Notes: generated by a model from the sequence alone, not told the origin. Positions 1-8,314 are shown, counted from the first letter of the stretch. The stretch is DNA of 21,933 nucleotides from Myxococcota bacterium (GCA_023150835.1 JAKLKB010000122.1:1-21933), one strand, 5' to 3'. Numbers and translations: made by a program.

Positions 1-175
1 CCCCCCCTCAATCCCCCCGTGAACGGGGGGAAGTTGGAACGGGCAGCGTCTGCGCGTCGTGCATACAGCGTGCGTCATGAAAAAACAAAATCCCCGATGC
101 TTCCGACTTTCGCTCCCTCCCCTGTTCACGGGGGAGGGCGGGGTGGGGGGCTTTCCTCCGCTTCACCTAACGCCT
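1..175. repeat. Inverted-repeat element with two G/C-rich hairpins
   Basis: The left end (about 1-40) has a near-perfect hairpin at 13-30, CCCCCCGT/ACGGGGGG around GA, followed by AAGTTGGAA. The right end (about 107-165), read on the other strand, has the same order: C-rich run, CCCCCGTGAAC, G-run, then GAAAGTCGGAA. The two ends therefore look like imperfect terminal inverted repeats of a ~160-bp non-coding element. Short elements with a GTTCAC core inside C/G runs are common between genes in many Proteobacteria. A further small hairpin, TGGGGT-GAT-ACCCCA (177-191), lies 33 bp beyond the slipin stop codon and could help end that transcript, although it has no T-run. No open frame here is convincing. 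Confidence 0.5.
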
Positions 176-223
176 ATGGGGTGATACCCCACAGATCGAC
201 CCAATCGCAGCAAGGTTGGGGTG

Positions 224-1330
224 TTATTCGTCGTTGGATTCGTTGTTGGGGGAGAGGGAGAGCAGGTTGGAGAGTTCGTTGGTGTTGGCGATGAGTGTGA
301 GTTTTTGGACTTTGCCAGCGATCTCTTTCCACGTTTCGAGCTCTTTGAGGCGCAGGAGGGTGGGGTTGCGTTCCAACATCTTGGCGGTGTTTGCGAGAGA
401 GCGTGTGGCAGCGGTCTCTTCGCGGCGGAGGATGTTGTTGGCGGATGCCTCTTTTTCGGCTTCGATGACGCGGTTGAGAAGCTGTTTCATCTCGCCGGGA
501 AGAACGACATCTTTGATATCGGTGCGCATGATCTGGACGCCCCATTCGAGGGCGCGGGGGCTGAGTTCGTTGCGCATGGAGATGGCGATCTCGGTGCGGT
601 TTTCGAGCAGTTCGTCGACGGTGTGTCCAGCGATAAAGGCGCGAGCGATCATTTGGGTTTCGCTGTAGAGGGCGTTGGTGAGGTTATCGACGCTTTCGAC
701 GCTGCGTTGGGCATCTTGGATCTTGTACTTGATGATCAAGTTGAGTCGAAGAGAGACTTTGTCGCGGGTCATGACTTCTTGGCCGACGATCTGGATCTCT
801 TGTTCGCGTAGATCGATCAGTCGGATGTCGAGTTTGCGCCGCCAGACGCTGAGGGAGTAGTTTCCGCCTTCGAGACGTTGCTCGAACTTTCCGTTGACGT
901 AGAGCAGGCCGTGTTGGTAAGCCATGACGCCTTGGTTGAAGAGCAGATCGGCGGGGATCAAACGCCGATGATCTTCGGGGACATCTTGGAACAAGGTGTT
1001 GAGGTCGTAGCGACGGATATCGACAGGGAGCCGCCCTTTCCAGAGGATGTAGCGTCCCGGGCGCAAAAGCGCGTGGCTACGGTAGTTGAGGATCAAGATG
1101 CCGATCTCGTGGCTTTGGAGTTCGATGCAATCGCCGGCTTCTTTGGGGAGGATGCGTTCGAGTTCGGGTGTCAGGGCGGTATAGCCTTCATCCAGATTGA
1201 GTTTGCGGACATCAAAGGTGGCTCCGAAATTCCACCATGTGTGGCGGCCTGTGTCGAGCCAGCGGGTGAGTTTGCCGTCTTTGTAGAGCAGCCCGCGTTC
1301 GTTTTCTTGGATGAGGACTTCGGTACGCAT
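224..1330 (-). CDS. Slipin / SPFH (band 7) domain protein
   Basis: 368 aa. The ATG at 1330 is chosen because AAGGAG lies 6 nt upstream; the frame stays open further upstream but without a ribosome-binding site. The SPFH/band-7 domain spans about residues 140-330 and has typical slipin segments (IVGQEVMTRDKVSLRLNL near 181-198; IKDVVLPGEMKQ near 272-283), followed by an Ala/Glu-rich helical stretch. I see no N-terminal membrane segment, unlike classical stomatins, but this matches the ~370-aa bacterial slipins. The N-terminal part holds three related beta-type segments: GLLYKDGKL (13-21), IGILILNYRSH (76-86) and GLLYVNGKF (141-149), each followed by a Gly-containing turn and a Trp. SPFH proteins form oligomeric membrane-associated scaffolds; the partner here is unknown. 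It is divergent from the amine oxidase gene and alone on its strand. Family sure, role not. Confidence 0.9.
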   Translation of the reverse strand: MRTEVLIQENERGLLYKDGKLTRWLDTGRHTWWNFGATFDVRKLNLDEGYTALTPELERILPKEAGDCIELQSHEIGILILNYRSHALLRPGRYILWKGRLPVDIRRYDLNTLFQDVPEDHRRLIPADLLFNQGVMAYQHGLLYVNGKFEQRLEGGNYSLSVWRRKLDIRLIDLREQEIQIVGQEVMTRDKVSLRLNLIIKYKIQDAQRSVESVDNLTNALYSETQMIARAFIAGHTVDELLENRTEIAISMRNELSPRALEWGVQIMRTDIKDVVLPGEMKQLLNRVIEAEKEASANNILRREETAATRSLANTAKMLERNPTLLRLKELETWKEIAGKVQKLTLIANTNELSNLLSLSPNNESNDE

Positions 1331-1354
1331 CAAGATCTCCTTTTGAGGTGACGA

Positions 1355-1377
1355 CTTTTCCCTTGACAAGGGGAAAG
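1355..1377. promoter_or_regulatory. 10-bp inverted repeat in the slipin/oxidase divergent region
   Basis: CTTTTCCCTT and AAGGGGAAAG form a 10-bp inverted repeat with one G-T mismatch and a 3-nt centre. It sits 25 bp upstream of the slipin start codon in the 154-bp gap between two divergent genes. A TTGACA hexamer lies inside it on the plus strand (1363-1368), but I see no good -10 box at the right spacing. It could be an operator or a 5'-UTR hairpin; function is inferred from position only. Confidence 0.3.
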
Positions 1378-1484
1378 AAGGGGGTGACAAAATCGCGTGG
1401 GGTGCCTTACGGAGGATCGGGTGATCGGGTTCATCCTGCGGCATAAGAATATCGATCGAAGCGCAGAGAGCGGAGAGTGCAGGG

Positions 1485-2879
1485 ATGTTGCGAGAAAAAC
1501 AAGAGTCGTCAGAAGTCGCGGGTGTGGATGTGGTGGTGGTAGGGGCCGGGATGGCGGGTCTTTGCGCTGCTTGGGAACTGATGCAACAAGGTTTGTCGGT
1601 GTGTGTGTTGGAGGCGAGAGAGCGGGTGGGAGGCAGAGTAAAGACTTCGTATGGATGGCGAGGTGGCCAATATGCCGAGGCAGGGGCGGAGTACGTCAGC
1701 ACCGAGCATGAGGCGGTGGCGCATTATCTCGATGTATTCGGCATCTCGCGTGTCGCAGTAGGGCGTCCGTATGATCGCGTGCAGTTTTTGGGGAAGACGA
1801 CATCGTTTCTTCGCCCGAAGCGTGGGGATCTTCCGAAGTCCGTGAGCCAGCTATTGTCGGGTAATTTCTTTAGTGTGGATTTAGAAGAGTCGTGTTTGAT
1901 GCCGTTGTTTGGGGCGATCGATGCGCAGAGCGAAGAAGATGCAGCGGAGCGCGGCGGATTGTTGAATGTGGAGACGGCGCTGCGTTTGATCGAAGCATAT
2001 CCCGAGCAGGTGCAGTATGTACGGATGCGGCTGATCCCGTTTGAGGGGGTGGAGTTGGATGCGATCAATGCGTTGGATCTGGGTCAAGAAGGATGGCCGA
2101 GCGATTACCATGAGGAGTTGTATCGGATAGAAGGGGGGAATCAGCGGCTGCCCGATGCCTTTGCGGAGAGCTTGGGAGAGCAGGTGATCTTGAGAGCGGA
2201 GGTGCGGGAGATCGCGCAGGATCAGGAGGGCGTTTCGGTGTCGTATCTGTGCGATGGCGAGACGCGCACGATCTCAGGGAAAGCGGTGATCTTGGCGGTC
2301 CCTGCGCTGTCATTGCGCACGATTCAAAGCGACCCTGCGTGGCCCGATGCGTTGCAAAAGGCGATCGATCGGGTGGCATACGGAAAGGTGTTGAAGCTGA
2401 ATGTGCAGTTTGCTCGTCGCTTTTGGGAGGCCGCAGGTTGGAATGGCGGGTTGATCTCGGATCATCCGCTGTGTGTGTGGCACGCAACAGAACAACAACA
2501 AGGAGAATCCGGGATCTTGACCTTTTATGTCACAGGAGCACTCGTCGAAACGGTCCGTCAGATGGACAAAGAAGTGTTGTGTACGCATCTGTTGTCGTTG
2601 GTCGAACCGACGCTCAAGGCCGATGGTGAGGAGATCTTGAGCGTTGAGGTGGAAGATTGGACAGGCGATCGCTGGAGCGGCGGAGGATGGGCGGTGTATC
2701 CTGTGGGTTCCGAAGAGACGGTCTTCGATGGGTTCTTAACCAAGCATGGACGTTGTTTCTTGGCAGGAGAACACCTTGCAAGCGAGTTCGAGTCGACGAT
2801 GGAAGGGGCGCTGTGTTCGGCCCAAGAAGTTGTCGAGATCTTGCTCGAAAAGTATTGGGGTGGCCGCAACAAAGAATAG
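1485..2879 (+). CDS. FAD-dependent amine oxidase-family protein
   Basis: 464 aa. It has the N-terminal Rossmann dinucleotide motif VVVVGAGMAGL (GxGxxG at 20-25), an acidic ribose-binding residue in VLEARERVGGR (41-51), and the C-terminal FAD-binding signature FLAGEH...STMEGA (425-442) typical of flavin monoamine oxidases, polyamine oxidases and related desaturases. The Cys that carries covalent FAD in mammalian MAO is not seen (local sequence GGGWAVYPVG), so FAD is probably bound non-covalently. The reaction would be oxidation of an amine or C-C bond with O2 or another acceptor; the substrate cannot be read from the sequence. There is no signal peptide. The start has a purine-rich stretch (GGAGAGTGCAGGG) directly upstream. 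It is divergent from slipin, converges on the pseudokinase with a 50-bp gap, and is likely monocistronic. Confidence 0.85.
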   Translation: MLREKQESSEVAGVDVVVVGAGMAGLCAAWELMQQGLSVCVLEARERVGGRVKTSYGWRGGQYAEAGAEYVSTEHEAVAHYLDVFGISRVAVGRPYDRVQFLGKTTSFLRPKRGDLPKSVSQLLSGNFFSVDLEESCLMPLFGAIDAQSEEDAAERGGLLNVETALRLIEAYPEQVQYVRMRLIPFEGVELDAINALDLGQEGWPSDYHEELYRIEGGNQRLPDAFAESLGEQVILRAEVREIAQDQEGVSVSYLCDGETRTISGKAVILAVPALSLRTIQSDPAWPDALQKAIDRVAYGKVLKLNVQFARRFWEAAGWNGGLISDHPLCVWHATEQQQGESGILTFYVTGALVETVRQMDKEVLCTHLLSLVEPTLKADGEEILSVEVEDWTGDRWSGGGWAVYPVGSEETVFDGFLTKHGRCFLAGEHLASEFESTMEGALCSAQEVVEILLEKYWGGRNKE

Positions 2880-2905
2880 TCCACGGACAACACGGAAAGG
2901 GGCAC
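2878..2905 (+). repeat. CACGGA-type repeat at the 3' end of the oxidase gene
   Basis: The 21 bp at 2878-2898 begin inside the TAG stop codon of the oxidase gene and match 15266-15286, inside the secA reading frame, at 19 of 21 positions. Both contain the core AACACGGAAA. Short CACGGA/CACAGA-rich repeats occur between genes in many environmental bacteria. It occupies most of the 50-bp convergent gap and shows no terminator-like stem. Confidence 0.45.
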
Positions 2906-2929
2906 GAAAAGGGAAGGGGAGAGGCAAGT

Positions 2930-4753
2930 TCAGCGGTGGAACCATCCGAGCCACCAAGCGACAGCAGCCAAGGCCGAGAGCGAAAGGCCGATGGCAAGGG
3001 AGAGAACGAGGGGGGACGGAGAGCGGGAGGGTGGAGAGGAGAAGGTGTCGTCGAGGCTCGGCGAAGAAGTGGGGGCGGAGAGGGTCTCTTTGGGGGGGGT
3101 GGAGTGAGGGAGGGGCTTGACGGTGCTGATCTCGGCATCGGTGGAGAAGTCGGACTCAGCGAGGAGATGGGGAGGTGGCGAAGGATGAGGGACGCCGGGT
3201 TGTGTTTGGGCATCGGGCGGATCGAGGGGCGGGGGTGTGTGAGGGGCGTGTGGGCGGCGAAGCGTTTCGGGAGGGGGGAGTGTTTTGGAGGCGGATGGAG
3301 GTGGAGTTTGGGAGAGGAAGATATCGATTTCGGCGGAGGTGGCTTCGCTGATGGCGGGAGTGATGGGGGCGTTGGTTTCGTGGCTGGGGGGGGCGGGTGT
3401 GCTGTTGGAGGAGAGGACTTGGGGGAGGGTGCCGGGTTCGGGTGTAAACAGCGGAGAGAAGCGGGAAGTCACTTCGTCGAGGAAGACGACGTTCATTTGT
3501 GCGCCGTCATCTTCGTCGAACGCGACGGGTAGATCGGGGAGATGAACAGCGGTGATGTCATCTTTGGGGGCGTTTTTGGCGATGGTTGCGTCATCATCGA
3601 AGGCGTTAGGAAGTTGGGAAGGGGAGAGCAGACTGGCTCCAGCGGAGGCGTAGGCGTCAAGCGCGGGATTGAAGGGTCGGGTTTGATCGTCGGCGAGTCC
3701 TTCGATCTTGATCTTGAGGACGCCGTGGGAATTGGGGACTTGATCGTCGAAGAATTGGGAGGCTTCGTCGAGATCGAGTTCGTTGTCTTTGTGGAAGGGG
3801 TCATCGGAGATCTGGACACGTTGGACCCATTGAGCGAGGGTTTGGTCGTTGTGTTGGGGGGCTTCTTCTTCGAGGACGCGCAGGAGGGCGCGTTGGAGGG
3901 CAGCGGGCGAGGCGAAGCGGTCGTCGGGGTGTTTTTCGAGCAGGCAGAGGGAGATTTCTTGGAGGAGGACGGGGATGGCTTGTTTTTCGGAGATCATGGG
4001 AGGGGGAGGTTCGATCTGGATGGCGCGAAGGGTTTCGACAAGAGAGACACGGGGATAAGGAGGTTGTCCGACACACATCTCGAAGAGGATGGTGCCGAGG
4101 GCGAACATCTCGGAAGCAGGACTGCGTTCGTGAGTTGTCACTTGTTCGGGGGAGAGGTAGGTGGGATGTCCTTCGAGCAAGCCGTTTTCGGTTTCGTAGC
4201 GAGGGCGAAAGATCTTGGCGACCCCAAAGTCGAGAAGGCAGGTGGAACCGTCTTTATCGATGCCGATGTGTTCGGGGGTGAGGTTGCCGTGTAAGAAGAT
4301 CTCGGTGGGATCGGCATAAGCGGAGCGTTTTTCATTTTTGCTGTAGGCGTATTGAAGGGCGTCACAGAGTCCAAGGAGGATGCGCGCTGCGTGGTGCCAA
4401 GGGATGGGGAGATCATACTGAGCGAGGTGAGAGAACATGATCTGGCGCAGGGTGTGCCCCGAAAAGAAGGGCGTGACGAGGTAGAAAAAATCGTCGGAGA
4501 CACCGTGAAGAATGGGAAGATAAAGGGTGGGATGGTGGAGCGTTGCGAGGCGTTCGAGTTCGTTGTTGAGGGCGTTGTGGAGCTTGGCGTCTTGGAGATG
4601 CTCGCGCAAGATTAAGCGAAGCAAGACCTCGACAGGAGGGGCGTCGGGTTGGAAGTATTGGGCAACCCACAATTGGATTTGATTTTTGGGAGCGAGGGGC
4701 TTTCCCAAGATCAGGCAGCCGTCTGCAAGGGCATCTCCAGCTTTTAGGGTCAT
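2930..4753 (-). CDS. Tail-anchored Ser/Thr pseudokinase
   Basis: 607 aa. Residues ~10-295 have the protein-kinase fold: LLDFGVAK (DFG 175-177), an activation-segment equivalent PTYLSPEQ (197-204), and the helix segments FALGTILFEMCVGQPPYP and HPDDRF of PknB-type kinases. The catalytic core is degenerate. HRDLKPEN reads HGNLTPEH (155-162), so the catalytic Asp is Asn, the following Lys is Thr and the metal-binding Asn is His. There is no glycine-rich loop near 15-25, and the usual VAIK lysine region reads EVLLRLI (Arg at 46). A Pro/Ser/Thr-rich linker (~300-575) leads to one C-terminal membrane helix (~582-604) ending GWFHR. The ATG lies 4 bp past the upstream kinase stop, and its GGTGAGG ribosome-binding site overlaps that stop, so the two are probably translationally coupled. 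I infer a scaffold or allosteric partner of that kinase. Confidence 0.85.
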   Translation of the reverse strand: MTLKAGDALADGCLILGKPLAPKNQIQLWVAQYFQPDAPPVEVLLRLILREHLQDAKLHNALNNELERLATLHHPTLYLPILHGVSDDFFYLVTPFFSGHTLRQIMFSHLAQYDLPIPWHHAARILLGLCDALQYAYSKNEKRSAYADPTEIFLHGNLTPEHIGIDKDGSTCLLDFGVAKIFRPRYETENGLLEGHPTYLSPEQVTTHERSPASEMFALGTILFEMCVGQPPYPRVSLVETLRAIQIEPPPPMISEKQAIPVLLQEISLCLLEKHPDDRFASPAALQRALLRVLEEEAPQHNDQTLAQWVQRVQISDDPFHKDNELDLDEASQFFDDQVPNSHGVLKIKIEGLADDQTRPFNPALDAYASAGASLLSPSQLPNAFDDDATIAKNAPKDDITAVHLPDLPVAFDEDDGAQMNVVFLDEVTSRFSPLFTPEPGTLPQVLSSNSTPAPPSHETNAPITPAISEATSAEIDIFLSQTPPPSASKTLPPPETLRRPHAPHTPPPLDPPDAQTQPGVPHPSPPPHLLAESDFSTDAEISTVKPLPHSTPPKETLSAPTSSPSLDDTFSSPPSRSPSPLVLSLAIGLSLSALAAVAWWLGWFHR

Positions 4754-4757
4754 ATCC

Positions 4758-7700
4758 TCACCGCAATGTCAGAAAAAGAATGATACCCACAAGAATCAAG
4801 ATCACAAGGATGTTCCCGCCGATCCAGAGCATTTTGATGCGTTGTTTTCTTCGTTGGATCGCCTCGATAAGTCGAACATCCAATACGGTGTGTTCTCCAC
4901 CGCTATCGCGGAGATCATCGGGATCGCGTGGTTTGGGGAGGGGAAGGTTTTGGGGGGCGACGCGGGGAGGAGCGGTTTGCGTCAAACGGTAGTATTCAGG
5001 CGGGGGTTGGTTGGGATCGTAAGCAGCTCCTGCGAGCGGGGAAACTCCTTGTCGGATGGTTGCGGCTTCTTCGTCTGCGCGGGAGGGAGCGGGCGATTCT
5101 GCAAAATGGAAAGAGAGCGCAGGGAGTTCGCCTTGGGACATGAAAGCGATATCGCTAAAGATCACTTCGTCTTGGGGATCTTCGTAGGGGGAGGGGAGCT
5201 TGGGGGACAGGGAGATGTTGGTGGGGGCTTCGTCGGGATCGTCGTCTTCGCCATTTTGTTGTGGGGTGTTGGCTTGTGGGGCGCGTTGGATATTGGTGGA
5301 TTCGCCTGCGAGGTCGTGCTCTTCATCTTCTGCTTCGTAGTCTGCTTCGTAGTCTGCTTCGTAGTCTTTGTTCTCAAAAAGGCTGGAAAAGGCGGAGGGT
5401 GAAGGGTTTTTTGAAGAAGTGTGGGCGTTGTTTTGGGAGGGATGGATGTGTGTGATGTGGTAAGCTGCGGAGATATCGATGCCATGAGAGGGAGGGGAGG
5501 TGTTGGGTGCGAGGAGAGCAGCAGCGACTTCGGGAGAGATACCTTCGATGAGCGGTGCGGTACTTTGGAAGGCAAGCTCGGTGGCGATATTTGGGCGTGG
5601 TTCGGGGTTTACGGGTGAGGGGCGGGGCGAGAGAAGCTCCGCAGAACCGAGCGAAGGAAGAGAAGTGGGGCTTACAGCGGAGTCGAGCGAAGGGCGGGGC
5701 GAGGGAAGTTCAGGGGAGCCGAGTTTGTGGAGGGGTGCGGGAAGTTCAGGGGAGCCGAGAGAAGGAAGGGAAGTGGGAAGTTCAGCAGAGCCGAGTTTGT
5801 GAAGCGGGGATTGTGTGAGCGTCGAGGCGAGGAGGTGGGAATGGCTTTGTGTGAGGGGATTTGGGAGAGCGGGAGCGGAATAACGCGGTACATCGGACGT
5901 GTCGGCGAGAGGGTCGGGCGTTTTTGCGGAAGGAGCAAGGGTTGGCGGATCGGTGTCGGGTGCTGCGAGGACAGACGTGAGGGTCGGGTCGTTTGGGGTT
6001 GATTCTTGCGGATCTTGCGCTGCTTGTGCGGGGGGATCGATGGGATCGATGGGATCGATGGGACCGATGGGGCCGATGGGGAGGGGCGACAGGGGGATGG
6101 AAGAAAGCGCTGTATGGGCAGCGTTTGGAGAAGCAAGAGAGAGGTCGAAGTCGAGGGCGTCGGGTGGTGCGGGCGGTTGCAAGAAAGGGTCGGAAAAGTC
6201 ATCAAGAAACGAGAGTGGATCGTTGGAGGGTTTGACGTTCATGGAGAGGGCGTCAAGCAGGGAAGAGGAAGGCGAATTGGTTTTTGGGGGAGGGGCGCCA
6301 AAGAGCGAAGAGGACGAGCGAGTTGGTGCAGTGGGCGGGAGTGCGGGTGCAGTGGGCGGGAGTGCGGGTGCAGTGGGCGGAAGTGCGGGTGCAGTGGGCG
6401 GGAGTGCCGAAGTGAGGGGCGATGCGGGCGGAGCGGGTGGGAGTGCCGAAGTGAGGGGCGATGCGAGCGGAGAGGGCGGGAGTGCCGAAGTGAGGGTCGA
6501 TGCGAGCGGAGAGGGCGGGAGTGCCGAAGTGAGGGTCGATGCGAGCGGAGAGGGTGGGAGAGGGAGTTGCGCGTCGGAAGATTGGGCGTCGGTGATGTAT
6601 TCGGTGTCTTCGGAGGTAAAGTTGGGGAGTGCGACGTTGGGGTCGGTGGGGCGGGAGTGTTCGTATTTGGGGAGTAGATGAGGCGGAAGTGCCGAGACAG
6701 CGATGATCTTGGAGATGATCGAGGAAGGTGTCGAGGATTCGGATTCGGCGGAGGGTTGGTTGGTTGGTGCGGAGTTCGACACGGAGGGAGGGGAGGATGG
6801 GTTGATTTCTTTGGCGTAGTTGCGCAAGACATGTCGCAACTGGTCTTTTTCAGCGGAAGGAAGTACGGAATCGCGGAGGGTTTGATCGGTGGGGATGCCG
6901 ATGACCGCGCCTGGGGGGAGATGAGAAGGGAGGTTGATCTTGGCTTCTTTGGAGGGGGTTGTGCGATGCTCTTCGGAAGAGGGTCGTTTTTGTGCGGCTT
7001 TGCGGAGTTCTTCGAGAGGTGCAGCCATGGTGGGTTCGATGGCGGCGTCATCTTCGGGGAAGAGGCTTTCAAGGGGTGCGGGTGGTTGGCGCATGGGGTT
7101 GGGAGTGTGGGAGTCGAACAAGCGCATGGGTGCGGGAGAAGGGGTGTAGGAGGGTCGGGTGGCGTCGGTGGCGATCAGGGGTTCGCTTGGGGAGGTATCG
7201 GCGGGAGGGGCGGGGAGAGGGTTGGGCTGTGCGTATCGTTGAGCGAATTGGAGGAGGCTATCGCGGTGAAAGCCGGCGGGGGCGTCTTGTCGGATGATCT
7301 GTTCGAGTGCGCGTAGAACTTGTCGAGCGTCTTGAAAGCGGTCGTCGGGTTTTTTTTCGAGGAGCTTGAGGACCAATTGGTCGAAGGAAGCGGGGATACG
7401 GGGGGAGCGTTTTCGGAGGGGTTCGGGCTGATTTTCGAGGATGGCGTAGATCAGGGTGGGGAGCATATCACCGAGAAAAGGGCGTTGTCCGGTGCAGAGT
7501 TCGTACATGATGATGCCAAGGGCGAAGAGGTCGGAGCGGAGGTCTTGGGGGCGTGCGGTGATCTGTTCGGGGGACATATAGGAAGGGGTGCCTTTGATGA
7601 CGCCCGTTTGGGTTTTATGTTGGACGCTGGAGGCTTTGGCCATACCGAAGTCGATGATCTTGATGAAGCCATCGACGGTGAGGAGCATATTTTCGGGTTT

Positions 7701-8162
7701 GAGGTCGCGGTGGATCAGGTCAAGAGGTTTGCCATCGCGCCCGACGCTGGTGTGCGCGTAGAAGAGGCCCTTGCAGACGCCGATCATCATTTGTGCGACA
7801 AGTGTCCAAGGAAGAGGTTGTCCTGTTTTTTGGACGTGATCTTCGAGGATGCGCCCGAGGTCTTGGCCTCGGATGAGTTCCATGACGATGTAGTCGAGTT
7901 CGTTGTGTTGGCCGATGTCGTAGATCTCGACGATGTTGGGGTGTTGGAGTTGTGCGGCGAGGTGGGCTTCGTTGAGGAAGATCTCGTGAAGTTTGGGGGT
8001 TTCGAGGGCTTTGGCGTGGACGATCTTGATGACGACGTCTTTGGAGAATCCACCGACTCCAAGTTGCTGTGCCTTCCAGACCTCGGCCTGTCCACCTTTT
8101 CCAAGGCGCGCTTCGACGATGTATTTTCCGCCTGCGATGGATGTGCCTTCTTTGACGATCAT
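4758..8162 (-). CDS. PknB-type Ser/Thr protein kinase, tail-anchored
   Basis: 1134 aa from the ATG at 8162, the first residue of a normal kinase N-terminus; a longer frame to 8348 has no supported start. The kinase domain (~14-290) has all key residues: glycine loop GKGGQAEV (21-28), VVIK with Lys46, Glu65 of helix C, HRDLKPEN (151-158), DFGMAK (171-176) and GTPSYMSPEQ (191-200). Then come ~800 residues of low-complexity Pro/Ser/Thr-rich linker with tandem repeats. A single hydrophobic segment (WIGGNILVILILVGIILF) lies at the extreme C-terminus, preceded by RRKQRIK. The kinase is therefore expected in the cytoplasm on a long tether. Substrates are unknown; many linker TP and SP sites could be autophosphorylated. 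It is the first gene of a two-gene operon with the pseudokinase. The ribosome-binding site (AGAAG) is weak. Confidence 0.92.
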   Translation of the reverse strand: MIVKEGTSIAGGKYIVEARLGKGGQAEVWKAQQLGVGGFSKDVVIKIVHAKALETPKLHEIFLNEAHLAAQLQHPNIVEIYDIGQHNELDYIVMELIRGQDLGRILEDHVQKTGQPLPWTLVAQMMIGVCKGLFYAHTSVGRDGKPLDLIHRDLKPENMLLTVDGFIKIIDFGMAKASSVQHKTQTGVIKGTPSYMSPEQITARPQDLRSDLFALGIIMYELCTGQRPFLGDMLPTLIYAILENQPEPLRKRSPRIPASFDQLVLKLLEKKPDDRFQDARQVLRALEQIIRQDAPAGFHRDSLLQFAQRYAQPNPLPAPPADTSPSEPLIATDATRPSYTPSPAPMRLFDSHTPNPMRQPPAPLESLFPEDDAAIEPTMAAPLEELRKAAQKRPSSEEHRTTPSKEAKINLPSHLPPGAVIGIPTDQTLRDSVLPSAEKDQLRHVLRNYAKEINPSSPPSVSNSAPTNQPSAESESSTPSSIISKIIAVSALPPHLLPKYEHSRPTDPNVALPNFTSEDTEYITDAQSSDAQLPLPPSPLASTLTSALPPSPLASTLTSALPPSPLASPLTSALPPAPPASPLTSALPPTAPALPPTAPALPPTAPALPPTAPTRSSSSLFGAPPPKTNSPSSSLLDALSMNVKPSNDPLSFLDDFSDPFLQPPAPPDALDFDLSLASPNAAHTALSSIPLSPLPIGPIGPIDPIDPIDPPAQAAQDPQESTPNDPTLTSVLAAPDTDPPTLAPSAKTPDPLADTSDVPRYSAPALPNPLTQSHSHLLASTLTQSPLHKLGSAELPTSLPSLGSPELPAPLHKLGSPELPSPRPSLDSAVSPTSLPSLGSAELLSPRPSPVNPEPRPNIATELAFQSTAPLIEGISPEVAAALLAPNTSPPSHGIDISAAYHITHIHPSQNNAHTSSKNPSPSAFSSLFENKDYEADYEADYEAEDEEHDLAGESTNIQRAPQANTPQQNGEDDDPDEAPTNISLSPKLPSPYEDPQDEVIFSDIAFMSQGELPALSFHFAESPAPSRADEEAATIRQGVSPLAGAAYDPNQPPPEYYRLTQTAPPRVAPQNLPLPKPRDPDDLRDSGGEHTVLDVRLIEAIQRRKQRIKMLWIGGNILVILILVGIILFLTLR
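5331..5368 (-). repeat. 12-bp tandem repeat in the kinase linker (YEAD)
   Basis: About three copies of a 12-bp unit encode YEADYEADYEAE, a short acidic patch in the kinase linker. The period is a multiple of three, so copy-number change would not break the frame. Confidence 0.8.
6038..6081 (-). repeat. 9-bp tandem repeat in the kinase linker
   Basis: Five near-identical 9-bp units (GGGATCGAT and variants) encode alternating Pro-Ile-Asp and Pro-Ile-Gly triplets in the Pro-rich linker of the kinase. Confidence 0.8.
6325..6560 (-). repeat. 21-bp and 39-bp tandem repeats in the kinase linker
   Basis: Four copies of a 21-bp unit (starts 6325, 6346, 6367, 6388) encode LPPTAPA. They abut four copies of a 39-bp unit (starts 6408, 6447, 6486, 6525) encoding LPPSPLASTLTSA and variants. 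Units are nearly identical at DNA level, which indicates recent expansion. All periods are multiples of three. Confidence 0.9.
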
Positions 8163-8286
8163 GGCGTTGCTTCTTTTTGGGCTACAGCAAGGAGACTCTT
8201 GCGAAGTGATGGCAGAATCAAGCAACAAGCGGCATGGGTTGATGATGGTCGGGGGTGGCGCTGGTCTGGGCCGCATGTTCTTTGAC

Positions 8287-8314
8287 AGGGTACTGATGCG
8301 CGGTTTTCTGTCAA
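8287..8314 (-). promoter_or_regulatory. Candidate sigma70-like promoter with inverted repeat upstream of the kinase operon
   Basis: On the minus strand a perfect TTGACA (8314-8309) is followed after 16 bp by TACCCT (8292-8287), a weak -10. The two ends of this region form a perfect inverted repeat, TTGACAG (8282-8288) and CTGTCAA (8308-8314). It lies in the 233-bp gap between tonB and the kinase gene. I see no strong terminator after tonB, so read-through from the exbB-exbD-tonB genes is also possible. Confidence 0.35.

Noticed and set aside
1331-1702. N-terminal extension of the slipin frame
   Set aside because: It overlaps the oxidase gene, lacks a ribosome-binding site and looks unlike any slipin N-terminus.
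5899-6681. Plus-strand open frame of 260 codons over the kinase linker
   Set aside because: Low-complexity shadow of tandem repeats with multiple-of-three periods; no start signal or domain.
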